Positions 17,089 to 25,640 are shown, numbered from the stretch's first letter. The stretch: DNA of 38,598 nt from Ferruginibacter sp. (GCF_014377975.1 NZ_JACMOO010000023.1:1-38598), one strand, 5' to 3'. The notes: generated from the letters alone by a model not told the origin. Numbers and translations: made by a program.

Positions 17089-17148
17089 GTCCTTGTTTTC
17101 TTTCTTAACTAATTTTAATATTTTTAGAAAAAGCTATCATTGTTTTTA

Positions 17149-18654
17149 TTATTTAGTCATATCAGAATTGCTGATAAATGCAATGCTTTTACTGTCTGGC
17201 GACCAGGAGGGAGTATTAATAGAACCTTGTCCGCCGTAAACATAAGCCAACACTTTTGGTGTACCACCGGTAATGGGCACGTAACGAATGTAGACATGTT
17301 TGTAGGGCGGATGCACACCTGGCACTACCTCTTCTTTCAAAAAAGATAAAAATACCATGCCTTTACCATCCGGAGAAATATGTGCAAACCAGTTATTGAA
17401 ATCATCCGTTGTTACCTGCTCCTGTTCGCTGCCATCGGGTTTCATACGCCATATCTGCATCAGACCGGACCGGACGGAATTGAAATAAATGTATTTTCCA
17501 TCGGGTGTATATTCTGGTCCGTCATCCAGCCCTTTTTCAGTAGTTAATTTTACTTCCGTACCGCCGGTAGCAGGCACTTTGTATACATCATACTCGCCGT
17601 TTCTTTCGCCACAAAAAACAAGACTCTTGCCATCGGGTGACCATCCATGCAAATAAGATGGACCTTTGGGGGTAATTTGACTTGGAGTACCGCCAGCTAA
17701 AGGAACGGTATAAATAATGGAGCCACCCAATTCTTTAACGGTACTGCTAAGCCCAATCATTTTACCATCAAACGACAATACGTGGTCGTTGTTATTGGAT
17801 TTAATAGTTCCGGTGTTTATTAACCGGGGAGTACGGCTCTTTAAATCGAAATTGTATACAAGGCCGTCACTACCATTAAATATCAGGCTTTTACCATCGT
17901 TGGTATAATTTGGTGCCTGGATAGAATAGGGCACAGTATAAATAATCTGACGGTCACCGCTGGCAATATCCATCAACTCCAGGTTGCTGCCAAGTGTCAT
18001 TTGCGTGCTGTTATCTGCATCTCCATTAAAAGGAACGGTAATGCGTACATCTCTAAATACACCGGTTTCGATTACATCAGCATTATGCGATCCAACAAAA
18101 AGACCCACATACACTTCATCCCCAAGGTCAATATTTGTTACCTGCTCAGTTACAAAAGGCTCACCATATTTTGCTACCCGCATGGTGTAGGTTGAACCTT
18201 TTCTTTCCAGTTGAATTATATTGGCCTTGGTAATTTTAGATTTGATTTCTTCAGTTACTGCACCGGCTGTTCTTCTAAACTGCAGCGATGTTAAACCGTC
18301 TCCATGTTCTACCGCATTAACATGAGGAGAATTACCATCAAGCGATTTACGAACCATCCAGCCCACTTTGCGGTGATAGGTTACCCAGTTACCCAGGAAC
18401 TCTGCTTTGGTGTACAAAAGAAAATCACCTTTCATTTTTTTCCATACAAAATGAAATTCATCATGATCGGCCCAAACGTTTTCGCCTGCACCTGAAATTA
18501 CATATTGTCCACTCTCAGGAATATATGTAGCGGCCCCCGGCTTTACATTGATACCGATATCCCCATGACCATCGAAGATGCCTGTTTTTTGGGCATCGGA
18601 TGTGTTCCATAAAATCAATGTGATCCAAAGAAAAAGTAGTTTACTTTTTTTCAT
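17149..18654 (-). CDS. secreted PD40/TolB-like beta-propeller protein
   Basis: 501 residues with a signal peptide (MKKSKLLFLWITLILWNTSDA). The N-terminal about 200 residues look like a laminin-G/DUF1349-type beta-sandwich (FVWKKMKGDFLLYTKAEFL, GWMVRKSLDGNSPHVNAVEH). The C-terminal half is a propeller of PD40/WD40-like repeats with recurring SPDGK/TPDGK motifs (YLHGWSPDGKSLVFCGERNG, PEYTPDGKYIYFNSVRSG, PSWSPDSKSIAFIS). Such proteins are often labelled TolR or TolB without evidence. It probably acts in the periplasm or at the cell surface, possibly in carbohydrate handling given its neighbour. The sugar isomerase-like gene lies 187 bp upstream on the same strand. Confidence 0.82.
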   Translation of the reverse strand: MKKSKLLFLWITLILWNTSDAQKTGIFDGHGDIGINVKPGAATYIPESGQYVISGAGENVWADHDEFHFVWKKMKGDFLLYTKAEFLGNWVTYHRKVGWMVRKSLDGNSPHVNAVEHGDGLTSLQFRRTAGAVTEEIKSKITKANIIQLERKGSTYTMRVAKYGEPFVTEQVTNIDLGDEVYVGLFVGSHNADVIETGVFRDVRITVPFNGDADNSTQMTLGSNLELMDIASGDRQIIYTVPYSIQAPNYTNDGKSLIFNGSDGLVYNFDLKSRTPRLINTGTIKSNNNDHVLSFDGKMIGLSSTVKELGGSIIYTVPLAGGTPSQITPKGPSYLHGWSPDGKSLVFCGERNGEYDVYKVPATGGTEVKLTTEKGLDDGPEYTPDGKYIYFNSVRSGLMQIWRMKPDGSEQEQVTTDDFNNWFAHISPDGKGMVFLSFLKEEVVPGVHPPYKHVYIRYVPITGGTPKVLAYVYGGQGSINTPSWSPDSKSIAFISNSDMTK

Positions 18655-18841
18655 TGTATGGTTTTAAAATTTTAATAAAGTAACTATGCTGATATTTTCA
18701 TTAACTGCCGTGGAGGACATAAAATTATCTTTTACCTGCAGTTTTAACTGTAAAGCAATACATCTTTACTACATCGTTTGTATATCCATCAGCTACCACG
18801 TACACATACCCTACATCCTATGCTGATAACATACTATTTAA

Positions 18842-19723
18842 TTAAATCAGGTTCTTTTTAATGTAGTTATAACTTTGAGTAATGCTGTCAATTGGTGAGC
18901 CCGGACATTTATCCTGTTCTACAAAAAAGTATTTTAGACCAGCTGTTTTTTGATGTTTTAAAATTGTTTTAAAATCAATCACACCATTTCCTACTTCAGT
19001 GAATGCTTTTTCCTCAGTTTTATCCATATCTTTTAAATGCATTAGCGGAAATCTTCCGGGGTGCTGACTGAATAAGACGATTGGATCCATGCCTGCTTTA
19101 GTAACCCAATAAAGATCCATTTCAAATTTTACCAGGTCTTTATCTGCGCCAAATAAAATATCCATTGGATAGGTATTATCTTGTTTTACGAATTCAAAAT
19201 CATGATTGTGGTAACACAATTGTATGCCTGCTTTTTTACATTTTTCCCCGGCAATATTTAATTGATCAGCCACATATTTATAATGATCTAATCCTCCCCG
19301 TTCAGCGGAAGATAGATACGCACATACCATATATTTTAATCCTACCGCTGCCGCATCATCCACTGCTTTGTCCCACTCATGCAACATGGTGCCTTTTACA
19401 TTTTCACCATTTGTCTTTTCTTCACCCAACCTGTAATGTGCGCTCGGCATAATTAAGCCATTGTCTTTTAACAGCTTTGAAAAAGTGGCCGGATCCATTC
19501 CATAAAATTTTTGTGAACCGGTATAAGTTGCACCTTCCACAGAATTAAAACCCACTTTTGCAACTTTGGCAAGAGTGTCTGCAGGGTTTTGTTGCATCAA
19601 TTCTCTAACAGTGTATAATTGTACACCAATTAGAGTTTGCCTGCGGTTAAATTCAGGTGGAGTTAAAAGCAATCCTGCTGAAATAATTGAGGTAGATTTG
19701 ATGAAGGACCGTCTTGTTGTCAT
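18842..19723 (-). CDS. Tat-exported sugar phosphate isomerase/epimerase-like protein (TIM barrel)
   Basis: 293 residues. The N-terminus MTTRRSFIKSTSIISAGLLL is a twin-arginine-type signal (RRSFIK). The body is a xylose-isomerase-like TIM barrel with metal-site patterns GFNSVEGATYTG, CYHNHDFEF, KFEMDLYWVTKAG, PLMHLKDMD and FVEQDKCPG. Bacteroidota homologues sit in loci for oxidised or 3-keto sugars together with GMC oxidoreductases and DUF1080 hydrolases; a GMC fragment does lie just upstream here (19786-19938). The exact substrate is unknown. No TAnnTTTG box is visible upstream, consistent with the gene once having been internal to an operon. Confidence 0.85.
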   Translation of the reverse strand: MTTRRSFIKSTSIISAGLLLTPPEFNRRQTLIGVQLYTVRELMQQNPADTLAKVAKVGFNSVEGATYTGSQKFYGMDPATFSKLLKDNGLIMPSAHYRLGEEKTNGENVKGTMLHEWDKAVDDAAAVGLKYMVCAYLSSAERGGLDHYKYVADQLNIAGEKCKKAGIQLCYHNHDFEFVKQDNTYPMDILFGADKDLVKFEMDLYWVTKAGMDPIVLFSQHPGRFPLMHLKDMDKTEEKAFTEVGNGVIDFKTILKHQKTAGLKYFFVEQDKCPGSPIDSITQSYNYIKKNLI

Positions 19724-19785
19724 TGTTAAATTTTAAATGAATGAATCGTTTTTAAATCAGTGAAAATTATCTCTTTTTTTTGAAC

Positions 19786-19938
19786 TTACAGTTTGTATTT
19801 TTTTAATTGTGTTATCGCATAGTAAATTGCTATTGCCGTAAAAACTATTTGCGTTGGGGAAGGATTTTATATGGAAGCAGATGCCATCCAGGCGCCATCT
19901 GTAATAAACACGTTGCTGCAATTTTGAAACTGGTTCCA
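19786..19938 (-). pseudogene. decayed C-terminus of a GMC oxidoreductase
   Basis: In one minus frame, 63 bp upstream of the isomerase-like gene, the DNA reads NQFQNCSNVFITDGAWMAS, ASI-stop-NPSPTQIVFTAIAIY and AITQLKKYKL-stop. This matches the C-terminal end of Bacteroidota GMC oxidoreductases, where a segment like NVFxTDGACMxSTACQNPSLTYMALxARAxDYAV precedes a lysine-rich tail. The glutamine expected before NP is TAA, a one-base change from CAA, and the frame is closed a few codons upstream of the match. Only about 50 codons remain of a gene of some 560. Confidence 0.65.
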
Positions 19939-19947
19939 TTTATTCAG

Positions 19948-20660
19948 CAAAAAAATTTACGATCACTAACCATAATAACTCCGTCCACTTTATACACATT
20001 CAGTCGAGGTAGCTATTTTCAGCCACAACTATCCAATACCTACCTTACTATTCACTTATGCATTAAATCTAAATATTGCTGTTTGATATATTTTACGCCT
20101 AGGCAGATAATAAGTACTCCAACACTACATCATGGACATTTTTACAAACATGGATTTAATAATATTGCTACTTTAATCGTAAAAACTTTAATTAGTACGA
20201 GAAAATGTTTTTTATTGCCTGCGGTTGCTTTACTTATACTTCTACTACCCGCAGTATCAAAATGTAACATGCTTTTATAAAAAAGTAAACACCTTTAGTA
20301 AACTACTTCTGAAAATGCTTACAATATTAATACTTAGTTCCGAAGAGTTAGAAAAATTAAATTACGAAAGGTATTATTACTTCATCCAATTATTCCAAAA
20401 AGATAACATCCGATTACATCAAAGCAGGTACCAATTTATCTAACAAAATTGTTTCCTTTATTGTAAATGCCGATACCATTAGTAACGCCAGTAGATAACT
20501 ACTTGTAAAGAAAATGGATTTGATGAAAAAGTTAAAAACTGATAATTGTTGCCACTGAAAAAGAAATTTTCAAATATAGGCTAGCGACAAATAAATTGTG
20601 TAATGGACAAAAGACAGGTATTTTTTGTACATTGAATCATATTTTCACAGAATTTTAATA
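19948..20660. other. gene-poor AT-rich region
   Basis: About 710 bp with no intact gene. The longest frame (plus, 19807-20280) crosses the GMC fossil on the other strand and has no protein-like pattern. A plus frame at 20361-20498 reads like a protein fragment (SDYIKAGTNLSNKIVSFIVN, then ADTISNAS) but has no start and a stop just upstream; it is probably the remains of another gene. The right end leads into the promoter at 20661. Confidence 0.4.
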
Positions 20661-20668
20661 TATCTTTG
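20661..20668 (+). promoter_or_regulatory. -7 element for the small secreted protein
   Basis: TATCTTTG, a perfect TAnnTTTG, 21 bp ahead of the ATG at 20690, so the leader would be about 17 nt. The longer frame start at 20666 overlaps this box and is therefore unlikely. No clear TTTG box at 19 bp. Confidence 0.55.
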
Positions 20669-20689
20669 TATTTGTTAAATTTATTTAAA

Positions 20690-21037
20690 ATGAAAACAGT
20701 CACCAAAAAATTACTCACAATTGCTCTCCTGTTTGGTCTGGCACATGTGGCAATGGCTGATAGAGGAGCTGGAAAAAAGAAAAATAAAACAATTTTAAAC
20801 ATCTATACTCCTACCACCCTTAAAAATTCTATCCCCTTTAATCTTAAATCAGGTTTAAGTTATACGGGTAGTCTTTTAAATCAAACTGAAACAGTTGGAA
20901 ACAATATTATATCTAATTCTTTAATCACTTATCAGAAAGGCAACATTACTTATGTTATTCCTTACAAACATAAAATTATTATTCCTGAAATAACCCAAGG
21001 TTATACCGGAATGAAAATTATCATCAGAAGTCATTAA
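20690..21037 (+). CDS. small secreted protein of unknown function
   Basis: 115 residues from the ATG at 20690. A clear signal peptide (MKTVTKKLLTIALLFGLAHVAMA) is followed by a basic DRGAGKKKNK start of the mature protein and a chain of likely beta strands (TGSLLNQTETVGNNIISNSL, ITYQKGNITYVIPYKHKII). No cysteines and no known domain. It probably acts in the periplasm or outside the cell. It is a single-gene unit with a promoter at 20661 and a strong terminator at 21069. Confidence 0.75.
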   Translation: MKTVTKKLLTIALLFGLAHVAMADRGAGKKKNKTILNIYTPTTLKNSIPFNLKSGLSYTGSLLNQTETVGNNIISNSLITYQKGNITYVIPYKHKIIIPEITQGYTGMKIIIRSH

Positions 21038-21068
21038 TAGTAAAATCAGTTTATTAAGAAAATATTTG

Positions 21069-21095
21069 AAGACCTTCCAGATGAAGGTCTTTTTT
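21069..21095 (+). terminator. intrinsic terminator of the small secreted protein gene
   Basis: Perfect 9-bp stem AAGACCTTC / GAAGGTCTT with loop CAGAT, followed by TTTT. It lies 31 bp past the stop at 21037 and just touches the stop codon of the convergent gene ending at 21094. Confidence 0.8.
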
Positions 21096-21762
21096 AATTA
21101 GTGTTTTTCCCTCCGATGCGGCTTTCATCATACGTCATTACCCTGTAACCAGATTTGGGAATATCAAATTTTGATGCAGGTACTGCGCCCAGATCAATAG
21201 AAGCAAGTGTATATTTAAATTTTAATTTACCGCTTTCAAATTCGTATTCCACAGCCAGACCTGGTAAATTTTTAAATAACTGACTATAATTTTTATCATT
21301 GACATTTACTTCCGGCGCATAGTAAACAATCATTTCGTTGCCATCCTTTAATTTGGCTGTAGCCTTAATACAATTATACCCTGCAATATTTTTTCTTTCC
21401 AAAGTTGGAACAAAAACTATTCCTTCAAATTTTTTATTTTGAGTTACCCAATTATCCTTAGTCAAGGTGATCATTAGTTTCTGTCCACTGTATTCCTTTA
21501 AGATAACTCCTGTGCCGCTTTTAGCATCGTAGATGGTCGTCTCTTTTCCTAATGGACTTGCCATTTCAGTTTTGCTTAAACTTCCCTTTAAATAAATAGT
21601 GTTGGTCGCTCCACTTAACGGATCAGGCTGCGAAGCTTTATTATCAGATTGGGAGGTGGATATTGTGTACAATAAAGTTCCTTCAGAAACGGTTTTTTGC
21701 GCATACAAATAAGAACTCAATACCATCATTAAAATCATTGCTGCCCCTTTCATAATTTTCAT
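21094..21762 (-). CDS. secreted GLPGLI/DUF4412-like protein
   Basis: 222 residues from the ATG at 21762 (MKIMKGAAMILMMVLSSYLYAQ, a signal peptide). The mature part is beta-rich, with GTLLYTISTS, IYLKGSLSKTEM, the central TLERKNIAGYNCIKATAKLK and NLPGLAVEYEFESG, the pattern of the GLPGLI/DUF4412 families of Bacteroidota periplasmic proteins. Function is unknown. The open frame extends to 21846, but the added stretch contains the yidC terminator hairpin, so it is rejected as coding. A second in-frame ATG at 21753 is possible. Confidence 0.78.
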   Translation of the reverse strand: MKIMKGAAMILMMVLSSYLYAQKTVSEGTLLYTISTSQSDNKASQPDPLSGATNTIYLKGSLSKTEMASPLGKETTIYDAKSGTGVILKEYSGQKLMITLTKDNWVTQNKKFEGIVFVPTLERKNIAGYNCIKATAKLKDGNEMIVYYAPEVNVNDKNYSQLFKNLPGLAVEYEFESGKLKFKYTLASIDLGAVPASKFDIPKSGYRVMTYDESRIGGKNTN

Positions 21763-21822
21763 TATTTGAATTTCATAAAGATAGTGAAATCCTTTGCCAA
21801 AATATCTGAAACAGGCTTCATG

Positions 21823-21856
21823 AAAAAGCCTGCAGGTTATTAACACATGCAGGCTT
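21823..21856 (-). terminator. intrinsic terminator after yidC
   Basis: On the minus strand AAGCCTGCA (21856-21848), a 13-nt loop, TGCAGGCTT (21834-21826) and then TTT. It starts 22 bp after the yidC stop. It lies in the 5' extension of the next frame, which fixes that gene's start at 21762. Confidence 0.75.
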
Positions 21857-21877
21857 CGATATTTAACAATTTGTATT

Positions 21878-23722
21878 TTACTTTTTTTGAGTTTTAGCTT
21901 TTAAATCCTGCACTTTTTTATTTGTATCCTGCATGGCTTGTATTCTTTCCTGCAACTTACTTTGCTTTACTGGCTTTTTCCTGTTCGCTTCTATCTGTGC
22001 CAGAATTTTATCATGATCAATAATGTATTTCTGAATCACAATCTGCAAAATCAATGTGATCGTATTGGAGATGGTGTAATACCAGGTAAGTGCTGACGGT
22101 AACTTATTAAAAACACCTAACAATAAAACAGGGAAAATATAAGGCATGTATTTCATAACAGGATTGGAATTATCCTGCATATTCGTCATGCTGTAAATTG
22201 AAATTAATAAACTGGTTAGTACGGCTGTAAGTGTAAACAGACTTACATGATCACCATAAAAAGGGATAGTAAAAGGAAGATCATAAATAGAATCATAAGC
22301 AGCCAGATCTTTTGCCCAAAGAAAATTTTGCCCCCGCAATGAAATGTTAGACTGAAAGAAATAATACAAAGACATAAATATCGGTATCTGTAGCACCGCC
22401 GGCAAACAGCCACCCAAAGGGCTTACTCCTGCTGACTTCCATAGTTTCATCTGGTCCATACTAAACGCCTGTTTATCCTCCCCGTGCTTTTCCTTCAACT
22501 TATCAATCTCAGGTTTTAAAGCTTTCATTTTTGCCCCGCTTACATAACTTTTATATAAAATTGGTGATGTAAGTAACCGGATAAAAAGTGTAAGCAATAA
22601 AATTACAATGCCCATACTTGCCACGTTTTTTCTCAACAGGTCAAATACAGGTAAAAGCAAATGTCTGTTGATGTATTTTACAAATGCAAAAATACCGCTG
22701 CCATAAGGTACAATATTTTCCATTTGATTATTGTAGACTTTTAGTACATGGTAATCGCTGGGGCCATAATATAATTGTAAGGGAACAGTTGCCTCGTTGC
22801 CTGCTGGTAAATTAACGCGGCAGTTAGCTACTGTTTGCGCTAAAATATGCAAAGAAGTATCTGCTGGTACAACCCATTTAATTTCGGCAGTTTGAAATTT
22901 GTTTTTGTTTACAAGGGCAGTTATAAAAAATTGTTGTTTTACCGAAAGCCAGTCAACCGGTTTTTCAAATTTTTTGTCATCGCCAGTATTACCCAGCATG
23001 GTAAAATCGTACCCTCCATCTGTTAAATAACAAATATGGGTTTGTTGTTTTTCATATGCTTCGTCTTTTTCAATCTGGTTGGTTTGGGTTTGCCATTGCA
23101 GATTAATGGTATGTTGAGCCACTAGTTTATCCGTACCATTTAATACAATTGCAAAGTCGATCAAATAATCATTTGGATGCAACGTGTATTGATGCGTGAT
23201 TTGCTGGCCTGCCGAATCTTTGATGATAAAGCTGATGGTTTGACTTTTATCTGCATTGTTTGTTTTGGTGCCGGTAACAAAAGCAAGATCGGCTGTATTG
23301 GCCTTTTGATTTTCACCCGAATTAATATCGTAAGAAATTTTATTAAAATCACCCTTTTGCACAATAACCGTTTTACCATCCAGGGTTTTATAATTTTTTA
23401 ATTCAACTGTTTTTGGTTGCCCTCCTTTGTTGGTAAAAGTAATTTTCATCACTTCATTTTCCAGCGTAGTTAATTCTTCTGTTGTGGAAGAAGATTGCTG
23501 CAGGCTACCGGCTGCTTTTTCTCTCCGGGTAGAATCAAACCTCAGCGAATCGGTTTTTTGTTTTGCTAAATCAACTTTGGGCTTAGATCTTTTAACTGAA
23601 TCCTCCATCCTTTGTTGTTCCGCCTGAAAGGCAGCATTGCCCTTATTATTAAAATAAAACATGCCCATTAACAACAAACCTATCAACACAAAACCAATCA
23701 CTGTATTTCTATCCATTCCCAT
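21878..23722 (-). CDS. yidC: membrane protein insertase YidC
   Basis: 614 residues, the long Gram-negative form. An N-terminal helix (MGMDRNTVIGFVLIGLLLMGMFYF), a periplasmic beta-supersandwich domain (about 80-360) and the conserved insertase core (about 360-590: LRKNVASMGIVILLLTLFIR, SPLGGCLPAVLQIPIFMSLY, PSALTWYYTISNTITL). Catalyses insertion and folding of inner-membrane proteins with or without SecYEG. The C-terminus is lysine-rich, typical for ribosome contact. A TACCTTTG -7 element lies 19 bp before the start and a hairpin terminator follows, so it is a single-gene unit despite lying behind rplY. Confidence 0.97.
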   Translation of the reverse strand: MGMDRNTVIGFVLIGLLLMGMFYFNNKGNAAFQAEQQRMEDSVKRSKPKVDLAKQKTDSLRFDSTRREKAAGSLQQSSSTTEELTTLENEVMKITFTNKGGQPKTVELKNYKTLDGKTVIVQKGDFNKISYDINSGENQKANTADLAFVTGTKTNNADKSQTISFIIKDSAGQQITHQYTLHPNDYLIDFAIVLNGTDKLVAQHTINLQWQTQTNQIEKDEAYEKQQTHICYLTDGGYDFTMLGNTGDDKKFEKPVDWLSVKQQFFITALVNKNKFQTAEIKWVVPADTSLHILAQTVANCRVNLPAGNEATVPLQLYYGPSDYHVLKVYNNQMENIVPYGSGIFAFVKYINRHLLLPVFDLLRKNVASMGIVILLLTLFIRLLTSPILYKSYVSGAKMKALKPEIDKLKEKHGEDKQAFSMDQMKLWKSAGVSPLGGCLPAVLQIPIFMSLYYFFQSNISLRGQNFLWAKDLAAYDSIYDLPFTIPFYGDHVSLFTLTAVLTSLLISIYSMTNMQDNSNPVMKYMPYIFPVLLLGVFNKLPSALTWYYTISNTITLILQIVIQKYIIDHDKILAQIEANRKKPVKQSKLQERIQAMQDTNKKVQDLKAKTQKK

Positions 23723-23740
23723 AATATTAATTTAAGTGGC

Positions 23741-23748
23741 CAAAGGTA
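23741..23748 (-). promoter_or_regulatory. -7 element for yidC
   Basis: TACCTTTG on the minus strand, a perfect TAnnTTTG, about 18 bp before the start codon at 23722. It sits between the rplY terminator and yidC, supporting independent transcription. Confidence 0.5.
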
Positions 23749-23772
23749 ATTAAAGTTTATAGTTGCCCGATT

Positions 23773-23806
23773 AAAAAAATGCCCTGTAAAAGCAGGGCAT
23801 TTTTTT
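23773..23806 (-). terminator. terminator after rplY
   Basis: AATGCCCTG / CAGGGCATT, 9-bp stem with a 6-nt loop, flanked by seven A on one side and seven T on the other, so it could work in both directions. On the minus strand it follows the rplY stop by 23 bp. Confidence 0.85.
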
Positions 23807-23829
23807 AATATAAAATACAATAAATCAAC

Positions 23830-24498
23830 TTATTTTTTTGCAGCAGGTGCAGCTTTAGCAGCAGCAGGGGCCGCAGTTTTTGCAGGAGCAGTTTTAGCAG
23901 GAGCAGCCTTAGCGGGAGCAGCACCTTTAGGGGCAGCAGCTTCTTCCTGTTTTAACTGGCGGGTCATTGTTATGGAAGCAATAGGAATACGTGGCGAATT
24001 CATAATCTCCATGTTATCAGCCTTTACGTCCTGTACCCTTAAATTTTCATTCAATGCAAGGTTGGTAATATCCAGTTCAATATTTTCCCGTAAATATTTA
24101 GGCAACAATTTAACTTTTAGGTTTTTCATTTTTGTAACCAGTTTACCACCAGCTTTAACACCTGCAGGAGCTCCGGTAAACTTAAGCGGCAAAGTAACTA
24201 TTACTTTTTTGTCTTCTACCAGTTCTAAAAAATCTACATGTATTAATTGATCACTTACTTTATCAAACTGCAAGTCTTTTAAAACACATCTGTATTTTTT
24301 TTCACCGATGGTAGCCTCTACCACCATAAAGTCCGGCGTGTACACAATGTTTTTAAAAGCAGTTGCAGGAGCAGCAAAATTAATCTCCTCAGCACCTCCG
24401 TAAATTACAGCTGGCACTTTTTCCTCAAGGCGAAGCTGGCGGGTGGCTTTTTTGCCAAATTCGGTCCTGATTTGTCCTTCGATTGTAATCGTTTTCAT
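23830..24498 (-). CDS. rplY: 50S ribosomal protein L25 (Ctc form) with Ala/Pro/Lys-rich tail
   Basis: 222 residues. Residues 1-90 are the 5S-rRNA-binding L25 domain (TIEGQIRTEFGKKATRQLR, VPAVIYGG, DFLELVEDKKV), and about 90-180 the TL5/Ctc beta domain (VTLPLKFTGAPAGVKAGGKL). The last about 40 residues are a low-complexity run of Ala, Pro and Lys, with repeats of PAKAA / PAKTA, looking like a histone-H1-type basic tail. It lies 115 bp behind prs, the usual neighbour of rplY, but has its own TACCTTTG promoter and a strong terminator. Confidence 0.95.
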   Translation of the reverse strand: MKTITIEGQIRTEFGKKATRQLRLEEKVPAVIYGGAEEINFAAPATAFKNIVYTPDFMVVEATIGEKKYRCVLKDLQFDKVSDQLIHVDFLELVEDKKVIVTLPLKFTGAPAGVKAGGKLVTKMKNLKVKLLPKYLRENIELDITNLALNENLRVQDVKADNMEIMNSPRIPIASITMTRQLKQEEAAAPKGAAPAKAAPAKTAPAKTAAPAAAKAAPAAKK

Positions 24499-24519
24499 TT
24501 AATTATTTTTTATGAGGCG

Positions 24520-24552
24520 CAAAGGTAGGAAAATAATGGATAATTATTTAAA
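24520..24552 (-). promoter_or_regulatory. candidate promoter for rplY
   Basis: On the minus strand TTTA (24552-24549), 21-bp spacer and TACCTTTG (24527-24520), followed by GCGCC. The leader to the ATG at 24498 would be about 15 nt. Confidence 0.5.
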
Positions 24553-24613
24553 TGATAATTGGTATCCTAATAACACCCGCATCAATTGCGCCAATGCCTT
24601 AATAATTAAGCCC

Positions 24614-25570
24614 TTAGATATTCTTACTCGCCATGCGGCTGCGTAAAAAAAGGCTATTAATACTCTTATTTTCCAATGCATTCCGAATTGCAATAGCAAA
24701 AAGTTCGGCAGTTGAAACCACTCTTATTTTGCCTACATGGTGCCTGATAGGAATGGTGTCGCAAACCACCAGTTCTTCCAGCACACTGTTTTCAATATTT
24801 TCGTATGCATTGCCACTTAAAACAGGATGTGTACAAAAGGCTCTTATACTTCGGGCTCCCTTTTCTTTTAACAATCCTGCGCTTTTTGCCAGGGTACCAC
24901 CGGTATCGCAGATGTCATCTATCAGCACAATATCTCTGTCTGTAACATCTCCAATAACAACCATACTGGCAATTTCATTGGCTCTTTTACGATGCTTGTC
25001 ACAAATAACCATTTCGCTTTCAAAATAAGTAGCTATTTCGCGGATCCGGTTTGCACTACCCACATCAGGTGCTGCAAAAGTGAGGTTTTCTAGATTTAAA
25101 CTTTCGATGTATGGAATGAATATGGCAGAAGAATCAAGATGGTCTACAGGAATATCAAAATAACCCTGTATCTGCGGAGCATGTAAATCCATCGTAACAA
25201 CCCTGTCTGCTCCCGCAGCAGTAAGCATATTGGCTACCAGTTTTGAGCCTATGGCCACCCTCGGCCTGTCTTTTCTGTCTTGCCGGGCATAGCCATAATA
25301 GGGCATTACTGCAATTACTTTATAGGCCGAAGCTCTTTTTGCTGCATCAATCATTAATAGCAACTCCATCAAATTATCGGTAGGAGAAAAAGTACTTTGA
25401 ATTAAAAATACAAACTGGCCACGGATACTTTCCTGAAATTCCACGCCAATCTCTCCATCGCTAAAGCGTTGTATATTTACTTTACCTAAAGGCTCGCCAA
25501 ATTTTTGGGCAATGGCCTCCGATAGGTACTGAGAGCCGGTGCCGGAAAAAAGTTTTGCGTTGTATGACAT
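24614..25570 (-). CDS. prs: ribose-phosphate pyrophosphokinase (PRPP synthase)
   Basis: 318 residues, the usual length. Makes PRPP from ribose 5-phosphate and ATP for purine, pyrimidine, NAD, His and Trp synthesis. Visible: FSGTGSQYLSEAIAQ and FSDGEIGVEFQESIRG at the N-terminus, YYGYARQDRKDRPR (flexible ATP loop), VVTMDLHAPQIQGYFDIPVD (class I metal site) and VLIDDICDTGGTLAKSA (PRPP loop). It is divergent from radC across a 78-bp gap and has a good promoter at 25610-25640. It is upstream of rplY, a widely conserved order. Confidence 0.97.
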   Translation of the reverse strand: MSYNAKLFSGTGSQYLSEAIAQKFGEPLGKVNIQRFSDGEIGVEFQESIRGQFVFLIQSTFSPTDNLMELLLMIDAAKRASAYKVIAVMPYYGYARQDRKDRPRVAIGSKLVANMLTAAGADRVVTMDLHAPQIQGYFDIPVDHLDSSAIFIPYIESLNLENLTFAAPDVGSANRIREIATYFESEMVICDKHRKRANEIASMVVIGDVTDRDIVLIDDICDTGGTLAKSAGLLKEKGARSIRAFCTHPVLSGNAYENIENSVLEELVVCDTIPIRHHVGKIRVVSTAELFAIAIRNALENKSINSLFLRSRMASKNI

Positions 25571-25609
25571 ATAATTTCAATTGGAAGATGAACGAATATT
25601 AAGATGGTG

Positions 25610-25640
25610 CAAAACTATCGTTTATAAACTGATGTTTAAA
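25610..25640 (-). promoter_or_regulatory. promoter for prs
   Basis: On the minus strand TTTA (25640-25637), 19 bp, then TAGTTTTG (25617-25610), a good match to TTTG-N19-TAnnTTTG. The leader to 25570 would be about 33 nt. The -33 box is only 9 bp from the radC start codon on the other strand. Confidence 0.6.

Larger units (their letters stand above)
16298..17148. other. long gene-poor region
   Basis: 851 bp between the CNNM gene and the convergent PD40 gene. No frame convinces me as a gene. A short plus frame ending about 16599 (LAQQAFAKKKPTLSIIKAIV) has protein-like codons but no start and no recognised family; it may be a fossil. There is a perfect intrinsic terminator at 16746-16778 and inverted repeats at 16991-17008 and 17051-17088. 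CAATCGTTA occurs twice ahead of the terminator (about 16647 and 16733). Confidence 0.4.

Noticed and set aside
19807-20280. 157-codon plus frame as a gene
   Set aside because: It runs antisense through the GMC fragment, is rich in Cys/His/Tyr without pattern, and has no promoter or family likeness.
24633-25028. 131-codon plus frame antisense to prs
   Set aside because: A shadow of prs; the serine/leucine-rich product is typical of antisense translation.
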